A stretch of DNA of 64,000 nucleotides, from assembly GCF_011075055.1 (NCBI RefSeq), contig NC_058151.1:12963800-13027799 (forward strand). The letters run 5' to 3'. The first letter of the stretch is position 1; every line of letters starts with the position of its first letter. The notes beneath the pieces were generated by a model. That model did no database searches and was not told the DNA's origin. It saw only the letters and a list, made by a program, of their open reading frames with translations. A program made the position numbers and the translations under genes. Positions 55,215 to 64,000 of this stretch are shown one piece after another. Origin of the DNA: Mangifera indica. Its lineage: Eukaryota > Streptophyta > Magnoliopsida > Sapindales > Anacardiaceae.

Positions 55215-58200
55215 CTAGAATGAAGGAGGTTGGAGTTGCTTCAGCCGCCTTACAACTTGTCTCATCGTTGGCCTGGTTGAAAGAGAATCAACTGTGCATA
55301 CAACTGCTAAGTGTAAAACCTCTACCAAATCATCGTGAGGACCTGCGTCCCATAATCCTGAAGTGAAAAACTCCTTGGCACAGCCTTGTCGCAAGAGCAT
55401 GCAACCCCATGCAACTATGTTGAAACCATTTCCAAATGAGGAAAATGAAGGATCTAGAGCTTTCTTGTCTGAAAGTAGCTCAAGAAGTACAACCCCATAA
55501 CTGTAAACATCAGCCTTATCAGAAACCCGGCAAGTCATTGCATATTCTGGGGCAACATAACCAAAAGTACCAGCTACTCCTGTAGTGGCATGGGTTTCTG
55601 AAGTGCCTAGAAGCCTTGCCAAGCCAAAGTCAGATAAATAAGCATTGAAATCATCATCCAACAGGATATTGCTGGGCTTGACATCACGATGGAGACACGT
55701 GGTACACACTGATCGTGAAGGTAGGCAAGAGCACGGGCAACATCCAGAGCAATCTTGTGAAGTATCCTCCAATCCACAGCCCTTGTGGATCTTTCCTGGA
55801 TAAAATTTTCCAAATTACCCCCTGGCAAATAATTGTAAATAAGAAACATTTCAGTTTCACTGGCATGATAACCAATTAAGGTGACCAAATTTGGATGCCG
55901 AAGCCTTCCTAGGGTTTTGATTTCTGCATGGAACTGTTGAATCCCTTGAAACCGTCCAACAGCAAGCCGTTTTATGGCCACTAAGGCTCCTGGTGAGATT
56001 TCGGCCTTATAAGTTGCCCCAAAACCTCCATTCCCAATGCAGTTGCTTGCATTGAAATTTCCTGTGGCCTGTACAACATTCTCAAATGTCACTGGAACTC
56101 CAATGTCTGTGAAAATTGTTACTTCCTTCCTGGTAGAACCTATTTTGGATTGTGGATTCCATCTTCTGGTGTAGAAGAATAACACAATGAGAGCCAAAAG
56201 AACTGACACAATAGCCGATGCAGATGCAATGGATGCTATCTCAATTGAATTGAAGCCATGGCCACCACTACTTACTGGGCTTCCTACAGGAGCTGCAGCA
56301 GAATTCTGTGGATCCCCAGCTCCCTGAATATCTGAAGATGGAACTGTGAGGGAAAAAACCTGGCAAGGATGTAGAAAAGGGTTTCCAAGAACACTATTGC
56401 ACTTTGTCAAATTAGTACTTAAGGGCAATGGCCCAGACAAGTTATTAAAGGACACATTGAATGCTGACAGAGTAGACACATTTGCCAATCCAGAGGGAAT
56501 CTTCCCAGAGAGATTATTATTGTTGAGAAGAAGAGCAGTCAAACTTCTCAAGTTCTCAAGATCATTTGGGATCACACCAGTGAGAGAATTCGAAGAAAGA
56601 TCCAGCACTTCCAATAACTGCAACTGACCCAGACTGGAAGGTATAGAGCCAGTGAGTTTATTACCAGCCAAAGAAAGATACTTTAGACTCTTTATCTGCC
56701 CAAGACTAGTGGGAATCTGGTCATGCATAAAGTTCCAACTCAAATTAAGAGCAACAAGGGACATCAATTCCCCAACACCACGGGGAAGGGGCCCAACAAT
56801 CTGATTTCCCGAAGCATCCAGAAATTTAAGAGATTTACACATAGTACCAATGTCATCTGGAACCTGACCAGACAATTCATTGTTGCTAACATTGACCATT
56901 ATTGTGCTCAATCTATCACATTGCTCAAACAGGTGCCCTGGGAATGGTCCACTAAGTTTGTTTTCTCCTGCAAAAAATGCATATGCAGTTTGCTTCCCTA
57001 ATCTTCCAGGTGCGATTGGCATGGACGGTAGACTGCCAGTGAAATTATTTACTCCAAAATTGTGAAATATTGCAAGAACATTATCTCCTCCAAGTAATGA
57101 CAAAGGAGTTGCAGCTTGAGCTTTGTTTGTTAAAAATGATAAATATGCTGTAGGTGGGTCATAGCTTTCAAAGAGGTTCCCCCTTAAGTAAGGCACTGGA
57201 TGACAGGCCCTACTATGAAATGTTGGAATTGAACCTGACAGGGTGTTTCCACTGACATCGAAGAGAGTTGTACAAGGGACTGGGAGTTCCTCAGAAAGCT
57301 CTCCAGTGAGCTGATTTGAGCTCAAGTCAAGAAAATGCAGTTTTTTGCAGTGACCAAGTGCACCAGGAATCTCTCCTGTGAAAAAATTGTGCCCAAAATT
57401 AAGCATCTCCAAGTTGTCACAAGTACCCCAATTGCTTGGTAACTTGCCCTCAAGTGTTGCCCGTGGTGCCCACAATATCCTCAAGTTTGGAAGAGAGGTA
57501 ACTGCCTCCGGAAATCCACCTTGAAAAAAGTTAAAATTGTCATTCATTGAAGTCGATTGCTCGACTGGAGAATCCCCTCTTGTACTCCCAACATTGCCAA
57601 ATGGGTCAAATAGATTTGAAAGCACAAGAACAGTCAATTTGGAACAGTTTCCAACCTCAACAGGTATCGGGCCACTAAGACTATTCCTTGACACATCTAA
57701 TACTTCAAGATTCTGAAGCATGCCTAATTCAGCTGGAATAACTTCCTCCAACATATTGGAATTCAGCAACAAGGATCGCAACTGAAAACACATTCCCAAA
57801 CTCTGAGGAATTCCACCAACCAAGTAATTCCCTGACAAATCCAAATGCTGAAGGTTGCCACAATTCTCTCCAATTTCACTCGGCACAGACCCACCGAGCT
57901 TATTAAATGACAAATAGACCCCTCTCAACCTTCCAACAAAGGCAGGTACTGTTCCATTCACCTGATTACCAGCCAAATTTAACACTTCCAAACTCTCAAA
58001 ATCTGAGAATGAAGCCGGTATCTCACCAGCTATTCTATTAAACCCCAAATTAAGCACCCTCAATTTTTTTAGCCCGGGAAACGAAAAAGGTAGAGATCCA
58101 TTCAACAAATTGCCTTCTAGATCGAGAACTTCCAAATTTTTCATGCCCCAAATTTCTTTAGAAATTTCACCATGTAACCCATTAAATGGAAGAGACAAAA

Positions 58201-58657
58201 TTCTAAGTTCAGTAAGATCAGCAATAGCAGACAACAATTTTCCACTCAATTTTCCTCTAACACCCTCACAATTTCTCCTAATACCAAACCCTTCAATCGG
58301 AAACTGAGCATAATCAGAACACGAAAATTGAAACCCATCGTCAGTTTCACTTAAATTACCTTGTTTGCCACCCCCCGAAATGTTGAGCGAAACGACACGA
58401 GAATTAGAGTCACATAAAACGCCAAACCATGAGCAGTGATTGGAGTCGTTGCTATTTTCCAGATTCCAGTTGGAGAGGAAGCCTGATGGGTCGGACAGTG
58501 AGTTTTTGAACTGAACGAGGACGGATTTATCATCGAAACCAGCTAAAACGACACCGTTACAAGTAAAGCAGAGCAGTGAAAGGAACAAGAGAAGAAGAGG
58601 GCAGAGTCGTTTGTCAAAAAAATGCCATTTGATCACTGAAGAGAGAAAAGAAACCAT
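55215..58657 (-). CDS. RPK2: LRR receptor-like kinase RPK2 (TOAD2) orthologue with a frameshift
   Basis: A single-exon gene. With the frame change it would encode about 1147 residues, close to the known RPK2 length of about 1150. It has a signal peptide (to about 37), an N-terminal cap with CSWFGVLC, about 20 leucine-rich repeats split by an island ([10 protein letters not shown] to [11 protein letters not shown]), a membrane segment [20 protein letters not shown] (807-826), and a kinase with GNGGFG (875-880), AIK lysine 896, [16 protein letters not shown] and [11 protein letters not shown]2 acts at the plasma membrane in meristem, embryo and anther development and in CLE peptide responses. 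The frame changes near 55695: after LHDQCVPRV (residue 988) one base is missing, so codons for LHRDVKPSN lie in another frame. The two frames are 58657-55607 and 55772-55215. Everything after the lesion is intact, which suggests a recent mutation or a sequencing error. Confidence 0.93.
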
Positions 58658-58775
58658 CTTTGATTACCCTTTGGAGGGCCGTATAAAAACCCCAAACCCT
58701 TTTTCCAAGTAGATGAAGAAGGAAGGAGAGGGTTTTCCTCTTTGAAACCCCAACCCTAGAATTGCTGGGTGAGGG

Positions 58776-58803
58776 GAAGAAGAAGAAGAAGAAGAAGAAG
58801 AAA
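58776..58803. repeat. (AAG)n microsatellite in the RPK2 leader
   Basis: About nine AAG units lie 120 bp upstream of the RPK2 start. On the coding strand this is a CTT-rich 5' leader, common in plant genes. Confidence 0.9.
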
Positions 58804-59189
58804 TGGAAGAGAGAGAAAGAAGAGTCAAGTTCAACAGTGATGTTTGAAGAAAACGCGTTTTTCTTTCTTCTCTTTTTCGCTTTCATTTTTTTCCTTCTTC
58901 CTTCCCCTCACTTTTTATTTTATTTTATTTTATTTTAATTAATTCACATAAACATAATATTTTTTATGTATAATTATAAAACAAATTTTATTAGAATGAT
59001 TATTTCCCACCCAATATTTGTCCAAAGATATTTCCCACCCCTAAATAGTTAAAACCACACTTTTTCACCCAAAACATATAACTTCAAAATTTTTGTTTGT
59101 TTTTAACTCGTTTTATGTATTTATTTCTTTTTCATTAAAAATTTACTAATTTTGGAGTAGGATGTATGATTAATTATAATAAATTTGAG

Positions 59190-59580
59190 AGTTCAAAATG
59201 GGTAGAGTTAGATTCGAATCGAGTTTATTTGAGTTTAAATTTGAACTCGATTTGAATAAGTTTGAAACTAGTCAACTCTAAGCCAGCTCAAGCTCGAGCT
59301 GTAGCCAATGTTTTCAAGCTCGAGCTTAATTGTCAAAATTTATAAATTAAAATTTGTGATACAAAACGACGTCATTTTGATTAATATATATTAAAATGAT
59401 ATCATTTTAATAACAAATATTAAAATTCGAAATGAATCAAACTAAACTCGAACTAAGTTTGAGCTCAAGCATAATGAGTTTGACGAGACTGAGCTCAAAT
59501 TATATTATTATTAAGTCAAGGTAAACTTAAGTTTGAATTTATTTGAGTTTAATTTGATTCGAATCTAATCTTAAAAATGA
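59190..59580. repeat. Dispersed GAGCTCAAGCTCG-type repeat
   Basis: Low-complexity phrases such as TTCGAATCGAGTTTATTTGA, CAAGCTCGAGC and AAACGACGTCATTTTGAT recur here. Partial relatives lie at 48200-48610, 54410-54790, 60240-60560 and 61020-61180. Confidence 0.6.
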
Positions 59581-61249
59581 GATGAAAGTATAAGTCACTT
59601 TTAGAATAAGACAGAAAGAGAAAATAAAATGAGAAAACATTGACGGAGAAGGGGAAAGAGGAGGAGAAGAAGAAGAAAGAAAATAAAATTTTAATAGACG
59701 GGTAATATGGTAATTTCAAATGCCATATTAAACTTTGAGTGAATAAATGTGAAGTATACGTGAAAAAGGAAAAAATGTCATCACTCGGTCAGTCAGTCAG
59801 TCAGTCATACTTTCATATTCAATTATAGAGAGCACTGTCGTTTTGAAGGGGGGAAAGGAAGTGGGGCCCAGAAAGAAGGGTTAGGGACCCACAGAGAGTC
59901 AATAAATAAATAATAGGCTGCCTGGCTGGCTGGCTGTGGGTGATAGTGGTGGTTAGACATTATTCAAAAAGATGAAAATTATAAAAAAGATTCCTTAAAA
60001 AGGGGTTTGGATAGTGGCGTTCTCTTGTGGGGGGGTGCTATTAGTATTCCAGAAGCTCCCCCTGGCCCACCATTACTATTTTATTATTATAATAATTATA
60101 ATTTTATTAAAATTAAATATATATTTTTATATATAATTTGATAATATAAATAATATATCTAAATTATATATAAAAAATATGTATAAATAATATTACTCTT
60201 GTAATTTTCCTGCATAAACTATTATTTTTCTTTGTGATTAATTAAAGTGAATTTTCATTTGATCTGGTAAATTCAAATTTTTTTTTTTCAACCAAATCAA
60301 ATTTGAACAAAACCCTAGTCGAGTTTAGTTTTAATTCAAATCAGTCAATTTGATTCGGGGATGAGTTTATTGAAGAAACTTTCAAAGTAAAAAAAATATC
60401 AAAGATGATGAAGATAAAGAGTTATCGAAAAAGAAGGAAAAAAAAGTCATTAGGAAAAATAAATATGATAGTTGGCTCAACTTGAGCTCAAGCTACGTGT
60501 GTTCTTACTTTAGCTTTACTTGTTCAAACTGTATATTAAATTAAACTCAAATTGACTCAATTTAAATCCACTTCTAATTTATTATAATATTAAATGTGAA
60601 TATTTTCAAGATTTTTAAATTTTATCTGTTTTAAATACATAAATATATACACTCACATGTATTATCATATGATTAGATATTTTTTAATTTTTAATTCAAA
60701 ATCATATAATTATATAATAACACATCTGAAATCTATTTATTATATATAAATAGTTGTGAGTTTAATTAAAGAGAAGTTTAGACAATGTAATAACAATATT
60801 TTATAAGTTTAGTAGTAATCAAGTATCAAATATTACAACCATAAGAGTTAGTAAAATCTGTGAAACATTAAAACTCTTAAAATAAATATCTGGGTTTGAG
60901 TCTTTATTATTTGTAAAACTTTGATTTACTTATTATAATGGTTATAGTGGATTTTTGTCTAACAAATACAAACGGGGTCTCCTGATTGTAAAAAAATAAA
61001 AAATATATATATAAAATATTACTCATCAATTTAACTATGAATTTTATCTAATCAGTTCAAATTCAACTCATGTAAGAAAAATAAATTTAATCCTTAGTTT
61101 AAATTCAATTTGTTTGATTTAAGTTTGAATTCGACTTTAAATAAATTTGATTTGAATCTGACAAATGAAATGAAATTAAGTTAATGTGAGATTTGGACAA
61201 CGTCACTCTTTCATCACGTAATCGAAATGTGTGACAGACATTTATTTAA

Positions 61250-61921
61250 GGCCAAACGACTATTTCCCACCCAAGGTTTAGCGTATTCTCAAATGTCCCC
61301 CCTTTAACTATGGAAACACCAAACACCCACTCATGACCGGTTAGATTTAACAGAACTCTAACGCCTAAAACTTCTATCTCTTTTTGCCCCCCTAAACTTT
61401 AAAAACTAACATTTTTTCCCAGCCTAAGTTTTAAAAAACCGCAGTTTCACCCTAGGATTTGGTTTTGAAATCTCCGACGACTTTTCCAGCTCCGTTGCCG
61501 ATAACATCTCCCTCCTGAAGTAACCTCTCCTTCCGACGATCTCTTTCCTCCCATTTGGAGGTCTGATCGACGTCCGGAGACGCCGTGGAAGACGAAGAAC
61601 TTCATCTTCCCAGAAGACGATGGAGCCGTCGTCTTCGTCTGGGAAGACGGTCGTCTTCCCAGAAAAAGACCTCTAGGTGAAACTGTGATTTTTTAAAACT
61701 TAGGCTGGGGGAAAATTTTAGTTTTTAAAGTTTAGGGGGGCAAAATTATATTCTATTTTAGTTTATTTTTAATATTATAGCGAAAATGACGATTTTACCC
61801 TTACCACCGTTAGGGTTCTGTTAAATTTAACCGATCATGAGTAGGTGTTTGGTGTTTCCATAGTTAAAGGGGGAACATTTGAGAATACGCTAAACCTTGG
61901 ATGGGAAATAGTAGTTTGGCC
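61250..61921. mobile_element. Mutator-type MITE, complete (672 bp)
   Basis: Flanked by a perfect 9-bp duplication TTTATTTAA (61241-61249 and 61922-61930). The terminal inverted repeats are about 114 bp. They begin GGCCAAACGACTATTTCCCA on the left and GGCCAAACTACTATTTCCCA on the right, and run through CCGGTTAGATTTAACAGA. The centre is GC-richer and self-complementary, with repeated GAAGACG/CGTCTTC units near 61590-61670. No coding capacity. The 9-bp duplication identifies it as Mutator-type. Confidence 0.92.
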
Positions 61922-61994
61922 TTTATTTAATCATTTAGAAAGAAAAAATGGTCCAAAGTGGAAAGTGCAGTCTTCCCGTTTGGGAAATTGACAA

Positions 61995-62496
61995 GACCAA
62001 AGGACTATTTCCCACCCTAAAGTATGCTGTAACATCAATTTTTCATCTATTAATTATGAAAATTCTATTTATCTGTCTATAAACAGTTAAAATTAATGAT
62101 TTAAAGAATATAATTGCTATTTTATCTATAATCTAATCTCTCGATGAAGTTCTTTAACTTTTCAATTGAGATCTCTACCGATCGATGTTTTAAAAGAGAA
62201 AAAAGAGACGGTTAGAGCATTGTGATGTCTCTGAAAAACTTTATCGTCGATGATAGCACTAAATTTGGCATCGAAGATTGAAAACTAAACCCTAAGGGAG
62301 AATACTATTTTTTAAAATTTGGCTTAGGGGAAAATTATTAATTTTTAAGGATTAGAGAGGAAAAAGAGATAAAATTTTAAGAGATTAAAGTTTTGTTAAT
62401 TTTAATCGTTCATGAGTGGATAAATAAAATTTTTAAAATTAATAGATGAAACTTTAAGATAATAAGATACTTTAGGTGGGAAATAGTCCTTTGGCC
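61995..62496. mobile_element. Mutator-type MITE, second complete copy (502 bp)
   Basis: Lies 73 bp after the previous element. The ends are GACCAAAGGACTATTTCCCA on the left and GGCCAAAGGACTATTTCCCA on the right, with inverted repeats of about 100 bp. The flanks are AATTGACAA (61986-61994) and TATTGACAA (62497-62505), a 9-bp duplication with one mismatch. The interior matches the copy at 1-599. Confidence 0.88.
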
Positions 62497-63216
62497 TATT
62501 GACAAATAAGAAAAGAATTACAATATTTAATTATAAATCACTTTACAATAAAGTTGCCATGACTTATGTTTGCCCCAAAAGGGTTATATTTTAGAGATGC
62601 TTCTTTTCTTTTCATCCATCTTTTTATCACTCACTGAGGAAAAATCAATTTATTATTAATAGTAAAAATACCCTTAATAACATCAAATTACACTTTATGT
62701 GGGTGTTCGAGTTTTGTTCGAATTGATTCAAATTGATATACGGATTTTACATGTTGGGTATTTCCTTAAATTAGGCCCAATGGGTCTAGCCTTAAATGAC
62801 ACATGAACTTGATTTTCGTCATGTTTACAGGGAAGCTAATATATCTACTGATTAGCTTGTTAATTTTACGGTGTTTTTATGTCTGAAATTACACGAATTT
62901 ACATCTTCCCCTAACATGATTTTGCTTTGACTTTTACAAGATTTAGTAGAAAAATATAATATAATTGAAGTGTATATGAGAAATTTTAAATTTTCAGAAT
63001 ATGTCTGAGAGATTTTCCAAAATATGATGTAACAATTAGAATTTTTTATTATTTAATTAATATTATATTATTCTAAGTGTTTGATAGTTTCCAAAAAAAA
63101 CTATCGTATGATGCTATATAATATATTAAACATAAATTTTAAGTGTTTGATATAGAATATAGTTGGTGATCATACAAGCCTAAAACTAACTACAATTTTC
63201 ATGGCAGATTAATTTT

Positions 63217-63543
63217 TCAGTTGTTCAATGGAGGTGGCAAGCATGTGATGCATGTGAACCAGTTGGTGTTGGAGCTAGATTTTGGTGGGCGTTGAGATTG
63301 AGGTCGCAGCCGCTCCTTACTCTGACGACGATGAAAGTGTACTAGCTCACTTGAATGTGACTGTGGCTGCTGGAACCGCCATGTAAATGGCCTCTTCTCC
63401 ACCTCCTCCTTCAATATCTCCCCCTTTAAAGACTTGTCTCTTCCCTCCTCCATCCCCTCCGAACGTGTATCGGCAGGGCTTACTTTTTGCAGATTATTAT
63501 TAACTTCATCAAGTGAAAGGATTCTCTCCAATGTGACCCTTTT

Positions 63544-63586
<43 letters not shown>

Positions 63587-64000
63587 GGGTGGGTGGTGTG
63601 GAGGGGTGTGTGGGGAGCCAGGCTGAACTTTATTTGACTCATCAGCCATGCAGATTTTCCAGGCTGATCCTCTACCTTTGTCAATTCTTCAGATTTACAC
63701 AACATTAACACATTCTCTTTTGAGCTCCAGTTTCCAAGGTTCATGCTGAATAATGATTAATTTGAAGCAATACTCCAGTCCATAGGTGTCAGGTCGAGTA
63801 GAAAAAATGGAAGGTGGGATCCTTCTGGGGTCATAGCCTGAGGATTATGGATATGTAACAGATTCCGGGGATGATAGCAGCGGAGATTGAATCCCTAATC
63901 CTGACAATGAAAACTGCCCTTCTGAATCAGTTGAGTCTTGTTTAAGTTTTTCATGATGATCAACAACATCCATATCTAAAACAAAATGTTCCTGTGAAGA
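63217..64000 (-). other. Possible end of an unidentified - strand gene
   Basis: A 175-codon frame (63744-63217) is preceded by the acceptor-like AATCATTATTCAG. It contains a proline run, encoded by the poly-G/C tract, and a basic, Q-, S- and P-rich tail. Further upstream (64000-63845) a frame open from the window edge reads DMDVVDHHEKL and SGLGIQSPLLSSPESV and then stops. A joined gene model is not possible from this fragment, and I recognise no domain. If real, most of the gene lies beyond the window. Confidence 0.3.
63546..63585. repeat. Poly-G tract (40 G)
   Basis: An uninterrupted run of 40 guanines, followed by TGGGTGGGTGGTGTGG. It is the longest of three such runs in the window and a strong potential G-quadruplex. 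It also explains the glycine and proline runs in overlapping frames. Confidence 0.95.

Larger units (their letters stand above)
58900..63216. other. Intergenic DNA upstream of RPK2
   Basis: No gene is supported. It contains a dispersed repeat (59190-59580) with AAAACGACGTCATTTTGATT and GAGCTCAAG phrases, a short (GTCA)n run near 59785-59806, AT-rich repeats near 60110-60200 and 60640-60755, and two complete Mutator-type MITEs (61250-61921, 61995-62496). A GATTATTTCCCACCC phrase at 58997 may be the end of another diverged MITE. Confidence 0.6.

Noticed and set aside
56346..57065. Plus-strand frames within the receptor kinase
   Set aside because: They are antisense shadows of the leucine-rich-repeat coding region.
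63434..63637. Glycine-rich protein on the + strand
   Set aside because: It is a translation of the 40-G tract.

Overview
This is nuclear DNA from a flowering plant, almost certainly a eudicot. It is AT-rich, with GT-AG introns, many decayed transposable elements and plant-only gene families. I cannot name the species. No bacterial, organellar or CRISPR features are present, and I saw no rRNA or tRNA gene.

Left part (about 2.5-37 kb): a tandem array of BAHD acyltransferases of the anthocyanin/phenolic-glucoside acyl (malonyl or aromatic) transferase type, all single-exon and on the + strand. Five copies look intact (2514, 12026, 16987, 21576, 32193). Two are pseudogenes (7529, 35887) and one is a 3' scrap (near 20020). 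Copies 2514 and 12026 differ at about 21 of 463 residues. A three-part unit (acyltransferase, an unidentified conserved block, a second acyltransferase) occurs twice about 9.5 kb apart, so part of the array grew by segmental tandem duplication. The second acyltransferase of the first unit is broken, while its partner at 16987 is intact.

Mobile DNA is dense between these genes. The most unusual element is a 3.48-kb Mutator-type foldback element (8317-11798) with a perfect 9-bp target duplication, arms of about 1 kb, and GC islands built on GGGTTGGCG inside nearly pure A/T sequence. Other elements are a complete but dead Ty1/copia element on the - strand (23893-30344, 5-bp target duplication), solo LTRs, a second foldback at 23.0-23.8 kb, and a family of Mutator-type MITEs whose ends begin GGCCAAA (ends near 599 and 34657; complete copies at 61250-61921 and 61995-62496).

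Middle (37-43 kb): gene-free, with a MITE, a minisatellite of about 45 bp, a poly-C tract and dispersed repeats.

Right part: three conserved single genes. They are an NTF2+RRM (G3BP-like) RNA-binding protein (+, CDS 44401-47778, eight coding exons), an ABI-five-binding/NINJA-family repressor (+, 50155-52699, two exons) with a cluster of ACGTG boxes upstream, and an RPK2-type LRR receptor kinase (-, 58657-55215). The kinase carries a one-base frameshift just before its catalytic HRD motif. The last 0.8 kb may hold the end of an unidentified - strand gene interrupted by a run of 40 G.

The acyltransferases probably modify sugar-decorated flavonoids or phenolics in the cytosol, but no other pathway enzyme lies beside them, so this is a tandem family array and not a demonstrated biosynthetic cluster. 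The three right-hand genes (stress-granule-type RNA binding, ABA/JA repression, receptor signalling) have no visible functional link to the array or to each other.
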